From: Actinomadura xylanilytica
GTDB lineage: Bacteria > Actinomycetota > Actinomycetes > Streptosporangiales > Streptosporangiaceae
Reading direction: 5' to 3'
NCBI RefSeq assembly: GCF_030283145.1
Contig: NZ_JASNWE010000001.1
Location: forward strand, 1,053,751-1,117,750
DNA length: 64,000 nucleotides
Below are positions 25,999-34,722 of this stretch, in pieces. Made by a program: the position numbers and the translations under genes. The notes beneath the pieces were generated by a model. The model ran no database searches. It saw only the letters and a program-made list of their open reading frames with translations, and was not told the DNA's origin. Each line of letters begins with the position of its first letter. The stretch's first letter is position 1.

Positions 25999-27636
25999 GT
26001 GGAATCAGCTGAACCGGCCGGACCCGTCTGGCCGTTCGCGTGGGTCACCGCGGCCGTGGCCGGCCTGCTGGCCGTCCCGGCGGTGCCGAACACGCCCGGC
26101 TGGCTGGACCGGCTGTCGCTGCTGGTGACGGGGCGTCCGCTCGCTCCCGCGCACGCCGTGGTGCTCGCGCTCGCGCTGGCCCTGGTCGCGCGGGGGGTCC
26201 TGCTGCGCCGCCACGCCGCCTGGCTCGGGCTCAACGTGCTGGTCACGATGGGACTCCTCGCGGTGGTCACCGGCGACGACGCGCTGTGGCGGCTGCCGCT
26301 GCTGATCGCGGCGTTCGGCGTGGTCTGGCTGCGCCGGGCCGCCTTCCCCGTCCGCCCGCACCACGAGCGGGTCCGGACCGCGCTGCGCACCGGCGCCATC
26401 CTGGTGATCGGCGCGGTGCTCGGGTCGATCGTCCTCGGCGGGGTCTCGATCCGGTCGGTCGGGCACGACGTGGCCGCCGGGCTCGGCTCGTTCGGCTCGC
26501 TCGACGGCCCCGGCTGGCTGCCGACGGTGCTCGGGCTGGTCGGCGGCGCTGGCCTGCTGGTCCTGCTGGTCACACTGCTGGCGCCCGATCCGGCGCCGCC
26601 GCCCGGGGACGAGGACGAGCGGCGGCGCGTCGCCGGGCTCGTCGCGCACCCCGCGTCCGACACCCTCGCCCCGTTCGCACTGCGCCGCGACAAGAGCTAC
26701 GTGTTCAGCCCGGACGGCGGGGCCGCGATCGGCTACCGGGTGCTGTTCGGCGTCGCGGTCGCGGGCGGCGACCCGGTAGGCGACCCGCGCTCCCATGACC
26801 GGGCGGTCACCGCGTTCCTGGACCTGTGCCGCCGCACCGGGTGGCGTCCCGCCGTCCTCGGCGCGAGCGCCGGGCTGCTGCCGGCCTGGGGAGGGCTGCG
26901 GTCGTTCGGCTTCGGCGACGAGGTGTACGTCGAGCCCGCCGAGTTCGACCTGTCCGGACGGCAGATGCGCAACGTGCGGCAGGCCGTCAAGCGGACCCGG
27001 AACGCGGGCGTGACCTCGGAGATCGTCCCCGAGCGGGAACTGCCGCCGGACCTGCGCGAGAAGCTCCTGGAGGTGGCCGCGCGCTCGCTCGGCGGCGCCG
27101 CCGAGCGCGGCTTCTCAATGAACCTGGATGAGCTGCTGACCGGCTACCACCCCGGCTCGCTGGTCGCGGTGGCCTATGACGCGGGCGGCGCGCCGATCGC
27201 CTTCCAGCGGTACGCGATGGCCGGCGAGGGCATCAGCCTGGACGCGATGCGGCGGGCGCCGGGCGGGCCGAACGGGGTGAACGAGCGGCTGATCGTCGAG
27301 ATGATCGAGTACGCCCGCACGACCTCCGCCGGGGTGGTGTCGCTCAATTTCGCCGCGTTCCGCGAGCTGCTGGACTCGGCCGAGCGGCGTCCGCTGGAGC
27401 GGGCCGGCTACCGGGCGCTGCACCTGCTCGACCCGCTGATCGCGGTCGAGTCGCTGTACCTGTTCGACAAGAAGTTCCGGCCCGCCTACCGGCCGCGCTC
27501 GGTGGTGTTCCGGTCCTGGTTCGACATCGCGTGGCTGGCCGCGGCGCTGCTCACGCTGGAGTTCGGCCGGACCCGCGCGCCCGTCGCGGCCGAGGAGGCC
27601 GTCACCGAGCCCGCCGGCCACCTCGGGCGTCCCTGA
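25999..27636 (+). CDS. MprF-like DUF2156 membrane protein (phosphatidylglycerol lysyltransferase domain)
   Basis: A 545-residue protein. The first 200 residues contain about six membrane helices. The rest is a GNAT-like DUF2156 domain: DTLAPFALRRDKSYVFSPDG, AVAGGDPVGD, WRPAVLGASAGLLPAW, RQAVKRTRNAGV, PIAFQRYAMAGEGISLD and a late LFDKKFRPAYRPR. That is the catalytic part of MprF/LysX-type enzymes that transfer an aminoacyl group from tRNA to phosphatidylglycerol, lowering surface charge. LysX-like tRNA synthetase parts are absent. GTG 25999 has GGAGGTG upstream. It could also be a membrane-linked acyltransferase of other specificity. Confidence 0.8.
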   Translation: MESAEPAGPVWPFAWVTAAVAGLLAVPAVPNTPGWLDRLSLLVTGRPLAPAHAVVLALALALVARGVLLRRHAAWLGLNVLVTMGLLAVVTGDDALWRLPLLIAAFGVVWLRRAAFPVRPHHERVRTALRTGAILVIGAVLGSIVLGGVSIRSVGHDVAAGLGSFGSLDGPGWLPTVLGLVGGAGLLVLLVTLLAPDPAPPPGDEDERRRVAGLVAHPASDTLAPFALRRDKSYVFSPDGGAAIGYRVLFGVAVAGGDPVGDPRSHDRAVTAFLDLCRRTGWRPAVLGASAGLLPAWGGLRSFGFGDEVYVEPAEFDLSGRQMRNVRQAVKRTRNAGVTSEIVPERELPPDLREKLLEVAARSLGGAAERGFSMNLDELLTGYHPGSLVAVAYDAGGAPIAFQRYAMAGEGISLDAMRRAPGGPNGVNERLIVEMIEYARTTSAGVVSLNFAAFRELLDSAERRPLERAGYRALHLLDPLIAVESLYLFDKKFRPAYRPRSVVFRSWFDIAWLAAALLTLEFGRTRAPVAAEEAVTEPAGHLGRP

Positions 27637-27782
27637 CCGCGGGCGCCGCCCGCGTCCCGCCCGCCCGTCCGCCGCGCTTCCGCCGCGCTCATCCCCTCCT
27701 TCTCAGCCGGGCCTCCGAGCCCCGGACCGTCCGGTCCGGGGCTCGCCGCGCGTGCCCGGGTGCCCGGGTGCCGGGAACCTGT

Positions 27783-27807
27783 TAGTCTTCCCAAGCGAGC
27801 GCTTGGT
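27783..27807 (+). promoter_or_regulatory. -10 and KstR2-like operator of the 27889 operon
   Basis: TAGTCT (27783-27788) is followed two bases later by CCAAGCGAGCGCTTGG (27791-27806), identical over 16 bases to the site at 1782. The core AGCGAGCGCTTGGT (27794-27807) deviates from the KstR2 consensus at one fixed base. It covers the predicted start point. Confidence 0.8.
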
Positions 27808-27888
27808 ACGTAATGATGGGTGGGCGATATGACACGGCGAGGGCACGGCGTGCACCCGCCGGGGCCCGGTGAAGAAGGAGCCGTACAC

Positions 27889-28962
27889 GTGGCTGACCGC
27901 CCGATGAAATTCTCGACGTTCCACCTCTTCCACCAGTTCGCGGGGCAGTCCCCGCGGGAGGTGTACGACTACCAGATCGAGATCGTCGAGCTCCTGGAGG
28001 AGCTCGGCTTCGATGGGGTGTGGGTCGCCGAGCACCACTTCCGGGACTACGGTGCCGTCCCCAACACCTTCAACCTGCTGTCCAACCTCGCGGCCCGCAC
28101 CGAACGGCTGCGCCTCGGCACCGGCATCGTGGTCCTCCCCCTGCACAACCCGATCCACGTGGCCGAGGAGGCCGCGATGGTGGACCTGCTGTCGGGGGGA
28201 CGGCTGGAGGTCGGCATCGGCCGCGGCTACCAGAGCATCGAGTTCGAGAACTTCGGGCTCGACCTGGCCGAGGCCCGCGACCGGTTCAACGAGTGCCTGG
28301 ACATGCTCATCGGCCTGTGGACCCAGGACAACTTCGAGTACAAGGGCCGGTTCTACGAGACCAAGCACCCGCTCTCGCTGACGCCCCGGCCGGTGCAGCG
28401 CCCGCACCCGCCGCTGCACGTCGCCGCGGTGAGCCCGGAGACCGTCGAGCTGTACGCGGCGCGCGGGCTGCCGATCCTGGCCGACCCCGCCGCCCCGTTC
28501 AAGAAGATCGCCAAGGCCGCGGAGACCTGGCACGCCACCGCCGCCGCCAACGGCGTCGACAGCGCCGACGTGGAGCTGATCGCCAGCCGCTCGGTCTACG
28601 TCGCGCCGACGATCGAGCAGGCCCGCGAGGACCAGGCCCGGTTCGAGGCCGGCTTCGACCGGTCCCGGATCTTCAACGTGCAGAGCGCGCCGATCGACCC
28701 CGCCACCGGCCAGGCCGCCAAGGGCTTCGAGTTCTACCAGGACCGCTACCTCAAGGGCGGCTCGGTCGACAACGAGTTCCGCTGGAACCAGCTCGAGGTC
28801 ATCGGCGACCCCGAGCGGGTCGTCTCCCAGATCAAGACCATCCAGGAGATGGGCTACGGCAACCTGATGTGCGACTTCGGCTCCACCCGGCCGATCCCGC
28901 TGGACGAGATGAAGAAGGTCCTGCGGTTCTTCGCGGCGGAGGTCATGCCCGCCTTCCGCTGA
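27889..28962 (+). CDS. LLM-class flavin-dependent monooxygenase
   Basis: A 357-residue luciferase-like monooxygenase related to the one at 1820. It has VWVAEHHFRDYG (residues 44-55), LRLGTGIVVLPLHNPIHVAEE, GRLEVGIGRGYQSIEFENF and the late GNLMCDFGSTRPIPLDEM. I start it at GTG 27889, eight bases after AAGGAG; ATG 27904 is also possible, while earlier starts add non-conserved residues. With the AMP-binding protein 47 bases downstream it repeats the monooxygenase/ligase-fold pairing of the 1820 operon under an identical 16-bp operator, so the two operons probably arose by duplication or act on related substrates. Confidence 0.85.
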   Translation: MADRPMKFSTFHLFHQFAGQSPREVYDYQIEIVELLEELGFDGVWVAEHHFRDYGAVPNTFNLLSNLAARTERLRLGTGIVVLPLHNPIHVAEEAAMVDLLSGGRLEVGIGRGYQSIEFENFGLDLAEARDRFNECLDMLIGLWTQDNFEYKGRFYETKHPLSLTPRPVQRPHPPLHVAAVSPETVELYAARGLPILADPAAPFKKIAKAAETWHATAAANGVDSADVELIASRSVYVAPTIEQAREDQARFEAGFDRSRIFNVQSAPIDPATGQAAKGFEFYQDRYLKGGSVDNEFRWNQLEVIGDPERVVSQIKTIQEMGYGNLMCDFGSTRPIPLDEMKKVLRFFAAEVMPAFR

Positions 28963-29009
28963 CCCGGTCCGTCCGGGGCCACCTCACCCCCCCTGCGCAA
29001 GGAGGCGCG

Positions 29010-30515
29010 ATGCCGTCGATCCACGGTCTCACTCTCGGGGACGTCCTCAGCGAGCACCGGCGCGGCCGGCCGCTCGGCACCGCCGTCGTGGACGGTCCCG
29101 TCCGGCTGACCTACCCCGAGCTCGGCGACCGGGTCGACCGCCTCGCGGGCGCGCTCGCCGCCGACGGCGTCGGGACCAGCGACCGGGTGCTGTGGCTCGG
29201 CCAGAACTCGTTCCGCGTGCTGGAACTGCTGCTCGCCTGCGGACGGCTCGGCGCGGTGTTCTGCCCGGCCAACTGGCGGCAGACCGCCGACGAGCTGGCC
29301 CACATCCTGGACGATCTGACCCCTCGCGTCGTCGTCTGGGAGGCGTCGGAGGCCGTGGAGAAAGCGCGCGGCCAGGTCACCCTGGACGCCCGCTGGATCG
29401 GGTCGGGCGAGGAGTACGAGGCGTACGCCGCCGCGGGCACGCCCGCCGCCGAGACCGCGGCCGACGCGGACGCGCCCGTCCTGGCGATGTACACCGCCGC
29501 GTTCGACGGCCGTCCGAACGCGGCGCTGCTGAGCCATTCCGCCCTGGTCGCGCACAGCATGGCGCTGCTGCACGTCCGGCAGATGGAGGACGGGTTCGCG
29601 TTCCTGGCGTGCGGGCCGCTGTTCCACGTGGGCACGATGATGTTCACGCTGGCGACCTTCCAGCTCGGCGGCAAGCTGGTGTTCACCCCGGCGTACGAGC
29701 CGGGCGAGGTGTGCCGGCTGATCGACGCCGAGAAGTGCACGCAGGCGTTCCTGTTCGGCCCGATGATCGACGGCCTGGTCGAGGCCAACGCCGGCGGCGC
29801 GCACGACCTGTCCTCGCTGCGGTTCGTGTCGCACTCCCCCGCCTGGGACGCGATGATCACGGTGGACGACAGCCCGTGGTGCGCGTCCGGGATGGGCGGG
29901 TACGGGCAGACCGAGGTGGGCGGCATGCTCACCTTCCTCGGTCTCGGCATGGGCGGCGCGGGCGGCGCGGGCCGGCCGTCCCCCCTCGTGCACGTGCGGC
30001 TGCTCGGCCCGGCCGGCGAGGAGGTCCCGGCGGGCGAGGTGGGCGAGATCTGCGCGCGCGGTCTCAGCCTGTTCTCCGGCTACTGGAACCGGCCCGAGCT
30101 GAACGCGGCGAAGGCCGCCGGCGGCTGGCACCACACCGGCGACCTCGGCCGCCGCGAGCCGGACGGCACCCTCACCTTCATCGGCCCCCGGCTGCGCATG
30201 ATCAAGTCGGCGAACGAGAACATCTACCCCGCCGAGGTCGAGCGCGCCCTCAGGACCCACCCGGCCGTCGCCGACGCCGCCGTCATCGGCGTCCCCGACG
30301 ACCGCTTCGGCCAGTCCCCCAAGGCGGTCGTGGTCCTGAAGGACGGCGCGGCGGCCACCGCCGACGAGATCATCGAGCACGTCCGCGCCGAGATCGCCTC
30401 GTACAAGAAGCCCCGCGAGGTCGCGTTCACGGACGCGATCCCGAAGAAGGGCTACACCCCCGACTACGACGCCCTGGACGCCGCCCACGGCGGCGGCGCC
30501 TACCCCGGCACCTGA
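29010..30515 (+). CDS. AMP-binding (acyl-CoA synthetase-like) protein with altered catalytic motifs
   Basis: A 501-residue ANL-superfamily protein. The phosphate loop, normally TSGTTGxPKG, reads YTAAFDGRPNAALLSH (about residues 161-176). The C-terminal A10 motif, where the catalytic Lys usually lies in a GK pair, reads IPKKGYTPDYDAL. Other parts are well kept: GGYGQTEVGGM, GWHHTGDLGRREPDGTLTF and IKSANENIYPAEVE. So the fold and the hinge are intact but adenylation or thioesterification may be weak or absent. Related TAA-type proteins occur, as far as I recall, in mycobacteria next to catabolic genes, so this may be a stable subfamily, not decay. ATG 29010 follows AAGGAGG. It ends its operon. 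Confidence 0.78.
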   Translation: MPSIHGLTLGDVLSEHRRGRPLGTAVVDGPVRLTYPELGDRVDRLAGALAADGVGTSDRVLWLGQNSFRVLELLLACGRLGAVFCPANWRQTADELAHILDDLTPRVVVWEASEAVEKARGQVTLDARWIGSGEEYEAYAAAGTPAAETAADADAPVLAMYTAAFDGRPNAALLSHSALVAHSMALLHVRQMEDGFAFLACGPLFHVGTMMFTLATFQLGGKLVFTPAYEPGEVCRLIDAEKCTQAFLFGPMIDGLVEANAGGAHDLSSLRFVSHSPAWDAMITVDDSPWCASGMGGYGQTEVGGMLTFLGLGMGGAGGAGRPSPLVHVRLLGPAGEEVPAGEVGEICARGLSLFSGYWNRPELNAAKAAGGWHHTGDLGRREPDGTLTFIGPRLRMIKSANENIYPAEVERALRTHPAVADAAVIGVPDDRFGQSPKAVVVLKDGAAATADEIIEHVRAEIASYKKPREVAFTDAIPKKGYTPDYDALDAAHGGGAYPGT

Positions 30516-30593
30516 CGCACGACGGGCCCGTCCGGTCGGGGGCTCGGCCATCTGGCTGGGCGGGCTTGCGCCGGTGGCGGCGTGCGGTTCGGG

Positions 30594-31694
30594 TCAGTGG
30601 GCCTCGCAGAGGGCGGTGGTGAGGGCGGCGTTCAGGTCGTCGTCCTGGGCTTCGGTGCCGCCGGGGTTCAGGTTCGCCATGACGGTGGCGCGGCGGCCGT
30701 CGGTGGTGGCGCCGGCAACGGTGGTGAAGCCGATCATGTCGCCGTCGTGGCCCCAGTAGTGACCGCCGCACGGCAGGGGGGTCCGCTGGAGGCCGAGGCC
30801 GTACTCGTCGCCCGAGGCGCGTCCGGTCGGGACCGTCGTCATCATCGCGCGCATCTGCGGGCGCTTCAGCAGCCTGCCGCGGACCAAGGCGGCCAGGAAG
30901 CGGTTCAGGTCGTCGGCGGTGGACACCATGTTCCCGCCCCCGGCCGCCACCGAGGGGTTGAGGCGGGTGAGGTCGAGGGGCGCGCCGGGCCCGGGGCGCA
31001 CGTAACCCCGGGCGTGCGGCTCGGGCAGGTCTGGGGCGTCGCCGGGCACGGAGGTGCCGCTCAGGTTCAGCGGGCGCAGGACGCGCCGCTCGATCTCCTC
31101 GCCGTACGGGCGGCCGGTGGTCTTCTCGATGAGCATCGACGCCAGGAGGTAGTTGGTGTTGGAGTACGACCAGCCCTTCCCGGGCGGGAACAGCCTCGGG
31201 TGCGCCGTCGCGATGGCGAGCAGGTCCTCCCGCTCGTGGTGGTCGAGAGGGTGCTCGATGACCCGCTGCGGCGTCAGGTAGGCCAGGTAGTCGGGCAGGC
31301 CGCTGGTGTGCTGGAGGAGCTGCCGGACGGTGACGCCGGCGACGCCGCGGACGCCGGGCAGGTAGCGCTCGACCGGGGCGTCGAGCGCCACCGCGTCCTC
31401 GCCCGCGAGCTGGAGGACCACGGTGGCGACGAACGGCTTGGTGATGCTGCCGATCCGCCAGTGGCCGTCCGCCGGGACGGGCGTGCCCGCCCCGACGTCG
31501 CCGAGGCCGCTGGTGACGACGGTGCGGCGGCGCGCGCCCTCGGCCGCCGCCAGGGCGCCGGGCGCGCCGTCGGCGGCGGTGAGGCGGTCCACCAACTGCC
31601 GGAGGCTCGGGCGTTCGGCCGCCGCGCCGGGCGCCGCCGTCGCCATCACGGTGACACCCGCGAGGCCGGTCGCGACGATCGTTCTGCGGAACAT
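30594..31694 (-). CDS. Secreted serine hydrolase (beta-lactamase / DD-peptidase fold, class C type)
   Basis: A 366-residue exported protein. Signal peptide MFRRTIVATGLAGVTVMATA ends near residue 26. The active-site SxxK is S83-K86 (GSITKP), the second motif is Y177-S-N179, and a GHDG near residue 305 replaces the KTG triad, as in D-alanyl-D-alanine carboxypeptidase (S12) and esterase relatives. It is of normal length. It probably acts on cell-wall peptides or esters outside the cell. A clear AAAGGGG precedes ATG 31694. It stands between the AMP-binding gene (convergent) and the cyclase gene (same strand, 111 bases away). Confidence 0.85.
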   Translation of the reverse strand: MFRRTIVATGLAGVTVMATAAPGAAAERPSLRQLVDRLTAADGAPGALAAAEGARRRTVVTSGLGDVGAGTPVPADGHWRIGSITKPFVATVVLQLAGEDAVALDAPVERYLPGVRGVAGVTVRQLLQHTSGLPDYLAYLTPQRVIEHPLDHHEREDLLAIATAHPRLFPPGKGWSYSNTNYLLASMLIEKTTGRPYGEEIERRVLRPLNLSGTSVPGDAPDLPEPHARGYVRPGPGAPLDLTRLNPSVAAGGGNMVSTADDLNRFLAALVRGRLLKRPQMRAMMTTVPTGRASGDEYGLGLQRTPLPCGGHYWGHDGDMIGFTTVAGATTDGRRATVMANLNPGGTEAQDDDLNAALTTALCEAH

Positions 31695-31805
31695 GCGTTT
31701 CCCCTTTCCATGCCGGAGACCGTCACGGTAGAAGGGGCCGGGCCGGACGGGCGTCGGCCTCGGGTGGCGCTCTTCCCCTCCCTCCTGCGGGTTAGGGGCG
31801 GGCGG

Positions 31806-32720
31806 TCAGAGGACGGCGAGGGGGTTGACCGGACTGGCGGTGCCGCCTTCGATCTTGAGGGGGGCGGCGATGAACAGGAAGTCGGTGCGGCCGGTCTCGG
31901 CGAGCTCCTCCAGCCAGAGCATCTCGATCAGGTGGATCCCGTGCCGCCACAGGAAGATCATGTGCAGGTCGTCGGCGAGGTCCTCGTCGGCGAGCTGGTG
32001 CTCGTTCAGGCCGCCGATCGCGGCGTTGTCGCTGGCCACCACCGACACGTCGCGCCCGGCCAGCCAGCGGCCGGCGTCCGCGTCCAGGCCCGGCTGGCCG
32101 GCCCAGTAGGCGTCCGGGCCGTCCTGCCAGGTCAGCGGCCAGCCGGTGCGGACGATCGCGACGTCGCCGGGGCGGACGTCCAGGTCCGCCGCCTCCAGGT
32201 CGGCGACCCCGACGCGGTCGGTGGCCGACAGGTGCTCCACGCCGCGCAGGCGCGGCACGTCGAACAGCACGCCGCGGGCGACGACGGGGCCCGCCTTGTC
32301 GATGCCGCAGCGGCCCGCCCCGTAGGAGCGGACACGGGCGGCGGGATGGCCGTTGTACAGCTCGTCGCCCGACCACATGTGGCAGAGCGCGTCCATGTGG
32401 GTCGTGGTGCCGTGCGGCGTGACGATCAGGGCGTCGTCGGCCATCTTCAGGCCCGCGCCGATCGCCCGCGTCCCGGCCGCGTAGTCGCCGCCGTCCACCG
32501 ACATGAAGTGCTGCGGCAGCGGCCGGCCCTTCAGGTGCGGGACGGTCGTCGGCGCGGGCGAGGAGGTGGCGCCCCGGATCGGCAGCGCCAGGCTCAGCGG
32601 CCGGCCCTCGCGGACGCAGCCCGCCGCCGCCACCACCGTCTCGGGGGTGAGCAGGTTGAGGGCGCCGCGCTCGTCGGCGGCACCCCAGCGTCCCCAGTTC
32701 CCGTTCTCATCGAGCATCAT
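31806..32720 (-). CDS. Cyclase-family (kynurenine formamidase-like) metal hydrolase
   Basis: A 304-residue protein of the putative cyclase/metal-dependent hydrolase family. The metal motif is TPHGTTTHMDALCH with H103, H108, D110 and H114 as likely ligands. DVAIVRTGW and a late GIHLIEM...FLFIAAPLKIEGG also fit. Such enzymes hydrolyse amides or lactones, or dehydrate alcohols in catabolism of aromatic and terpene-like compounds. ATG 32720 was chosen since AGGAGG is ten bases upstream; an adjacent second ATG (32717) is the alternative. It is divergent from the esterase at 32752 with only 31 bases between starts. The substrate is not predictable. Confidence 0.8.
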   Translation of the reverse strand: MMLDENGNWGRWGAADERGALNLLTPETVVAAAGCVREGRPLSLALPIRGATSSPAPTTVPHLKGRPLPQHFMSVDGGDYAAGTRAIGAGLKMADDALIVTPHGTTTHMDALCHMWSGDELYNGHPAARVRSYGAGRCGIDKAGPVVARGVLFDVPRLRGVEHLSATDRVGVADLEAADLDVRPGDVAIVRTGWPLTWQDGPDAYWAGQPGLDADAGRWLAGRDVSVVASDNAAIGGLNEHQLADEDLADDLHMIFLWRHGIHLIEMLWLEELAETGRTDFLFIAAPLKIEGGTASPVNPLAVL

Positions 32721-32751
32721 TCGGTACGTACCTCCTCTGAAAGGACCGCGC
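32721..32751. promoter_or_regulatory. 31-base divergent start region with two ribosome-binding sites
   Basis: The whole space between two divergent start codons holds the minus-strand AGGAGG (complement of 32731-32736), the plus-strand AAAGGA (32740-32745) and the palindrome GGTACGTACC (32723-32732). There is no room for two promoters, so each transcript must begin inside the opposite gene. Confidence 0.6.
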
Positions 32752-33924
32752 ATGAGCACAGTGCAGGGCCATTGCGATCCGGCCTTCTCCGCCGTCCGGG
32801 ACGTCTTCGAGCAGAACTTCGCCGACGGCCTCGAGCTGGGCGCGGCGGTGTCCGTCTACGCCGGTGACCGCAAGGTCGTCGACCTGTGGGGCGGCGTGGC
32901 CGACCGCCGGTCCGGGCGGGAGTGGCTCGCGGACACGCCGTGCTTCGGGTTCTCCTGCACCAAGGCCGTGACCGCGACCGCCGCGCTGCTGCTCGCCGAA
33001 CGCGGCGCCTTCGAGGTGGACGGGCCGGTGACCGCCTGGTGGCCGGAGTACGGCGTCGAGGGCAAGGACGGCACGACCGCCGCGCACCTGCTGTCGCACC
33101 AGGCCGGGCTGCCCGCGTTCGCCCGGCCGGTGCCCGCCCAGGACGCGGCCGACGCCCCGGCGCGGGCGGCGGAACTGGCCGCGCAGGCACCCGAGTGGAC
33201 GCCCGGCGAGGCGCACGGCTACCACGCGCTCACCTTCGGGTGGCTGGCCGGCGAGATCGTCCGGCGGCACGCGGGCCGGACGGTCGGCGCGTTCGTCCGC
33301 GAGGAGTTCGCGAAGGGCCTGGACCTGTGGGTCGGTGCCCCGGACGACGTCATCGACCGGGCCGCGAAGCTCTCGGCGGGCCGCCGCGTCCCGTCCGGCG
33401 GCGCCGACTCTCCCAAGGCCGTGCCGGACGACAACGTCCTGGAACGGCTCGCAGGCGCCTATGTCGACCGGGACAGCCCGTTCAACCGGTCGATCAACAA
33501 CCCGCACCCGGGCAAGGGCGGCTACAACAACCCGGTGGTGCTGCGCGCCGGATGGCCCGCGGCGGGGATGCTCGCGACGGCGGCGTCCTTCGGCGCGTTC
33601 TACCGGGACCTGGTCGCGGGACGGATCCTGCGGCCGGACACGCTGCGCGGCGCGATCGAGCCGCGGGTCGCGGGGCCCGACCGGACGATGCTGGTCGACA
33701 GCTCGTTCGGGCTCGGCTACATGCGCCCCTCGACGACGTTCTTCACGCCCCCGGCGGGCCGCGGCACCGCGTTCGGGCACACCGGCGCGGGCGGCTCGAT
33801 CGGCCTCGGCGACACCGAGGCCGGGGTGGCGCTGGCCTACCTGCCCAACATGATGGGCGACCAGCTCTCCGGCGACCTGCGCGCCTACCGCCTCACCGAG
33901 GCCGTCTACGCCTCCCTCGGCTGA
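32752..33924 (+). CDS. Family VIII esterase / beta-lactamase-fold serine hydrolase (cytoplasmic)
   Basis: A 390-residue serine hydrolase without a signal peptide. SxxK is S68-C-T-K71, the general base Tyr is probably Y157 in GYHALTFGW (YxN replaced by YHA), and FGHTGAGGS stands for the third motif. These replacements are characteristic of family VIII carboxylesterases (EstB-like), which hydrolyse esters rather than beta-lactams. ATG 32752 has AAAGGA upstream. It is divergent from the cyclase-like hydrolase, and both could belong to one degradation route with the SDR beyond, though no shared operator is visible. The mRNA ends at the hairpin 33934-33957. Confidence 0.85.
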   Translation: MSTVQGHCDPAFSAVRDVFEQNFADGLELGAAVSVYAGDRKVVDLWGGVADRRSGREWLADTPCFGFSCTKAVTATAALLLAERGAFEVDGPVTAWWPEYGVEGKDGTTAAHLLSHQAGLPAFARPVPAQDAADAPARAAELAAQAPEWTPGEAHGYHALTFGWLAGEIVRRHAGRTVGAFVREEFAKGLDLWVGAPDDVIDRAAKLSAGRRVPSGGADSPKAVPDDNVLERLAGAYVDRDSPFNRSINNPHPGKGGYNNPVVLRAGWPAAGMLATAASFGAFYRDLVAGRILRPDTLRGAIEPRVAGPDRTMLVDSSFGLGYMRPSTTFFTPPAGRGTAFGHTGAGGSIGLGDTEAGVALAYLPNMMGDQLSGDLRAYRLTEAVYASLG

Positions 33925-33933
33925 GCCGCCGCC

Positions 33934-33957
33934 GTCCCGGGGGCCCGCCCCCGGGAC
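33934..33957. terminator. GC hairpin between convergent genes
   Basis: GTCCCGGGGG-CCCG-CCCCCGGGAC is a perfect 10-bp stem with a 4-base loop, ten bases after the esterase stop and 15 bases before the SDR stop on the other strand. It likely ends both transcripts. It belongs to the same sequence type as the hairpins at 10367 and 62622. Confidence 0.8.
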
Positions 33958-33971
33958 CTCGCGCCGGGCCG

Positions 33972-34706
33972 TCACTGCATCGTGATCCCACCGCTGACCG
34001 AGACCGTCTGGCCGGTGACGTAGCCGGCCCGGTCGGTGCAGAGGAAGGCCACGAGGCCGGCGATGTCGTCGGGGCGGCCGATGCGGCGCAGCGGGATCTG
34101 CTTGGCGAGCTTGTCGAGCAGCCCGGGGTGCGCGTCCGCGACCGTCCGCACCATGGGGGTGTCGGTCGGCCCGGGGCAGACGACGTTGCTGGTGACGCCG
34201 CCCCGCGCGGCCTCCCGGGCGAGGGTCTTGGCCAGCCCGAACAGGCCGGACTTGGTGGCGGCGTAGGCGCCCTCGCCGCCGGAGCCCGCGCGGGCCCCGT
34301 CGGACGAGACGAAGACCAGCCGGCCCCAGCCGCGCCCGGTCATGCCGGGCAGCAGCGCCCGGGTGAGCTGCATCGGGGCGCGCAGGTTGACCTGCCACAT
34401 CAGGTCCCAGTTCGCCGGGTCGCTCTCGGTGAACGGCTCGACGATGCTGATCCCGGCGTTGTGCACGAGCACGTCCACCGGGCCGACCGCGGCGCAGAAC
34501 CGGTCGATGTCGGCGTGGTCGGCGAGGTCCACGCGGCGCGCGGTGCCGCCGGTCTCCTTCGCCGCGTCCCGCGCGGCGGGCAGGTCGCGGTCGGCGATCA
34601 CCACGCGGGCGCCGAGCCCGGCGAGGTCGGCGCAGATCGCCCGGCCGATGCCGCCGGCGCCTCCGGTGACCACCGCGGTGCGGCCCGAGAGGTCCATTCC
34701 GTCCAT
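33972..34706 (-). CDS. Short-chain dehydrogenase/reductase
   Basis: A 244-residue classical SDR. The cofactor loop is TGGAGGIG (14-21), NAG at 83-85, and the catalytic residues are S134/S135, Y148 and K152 (YAATK). D39-R40 after the second strand suggests NAD(H) preference, though this is a weak indicator. It should oxidise a hydroxyl or reduce a keto group, for example a beta-hydroxyacyl-CoA or alcohol. ATG 34706 lies 16 bases after the stop of the isochorismatase-like gene, so the two form an operon under the weak KstR2-like site at 35365. Confidence 0.85.
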   Translation of the reverse strand: MDGMDLSGRTAVVTGGAGGIGRAICADLAGLGARVVIADRDLPAARDAAKETGGTARRVDLADHADIDRFCAAVGPVDVLVHNAGISIVEPFTESDPANWDLMWQVNLRAPMQLTRALLPGMTGRGWGRLVFVSSDGARAGSGGEGAYAATKSGLFGLAKTLAREAARGGVTSNVVCPGPTDTPMVRTVADAHPGLLDKLAKQIPLRRIGRPDDIAGLVAFLCTDRAGYVTGQTVSVSGGITMQ

Positions 34707-34722
34707 GCGTGACGCCCCTTCC

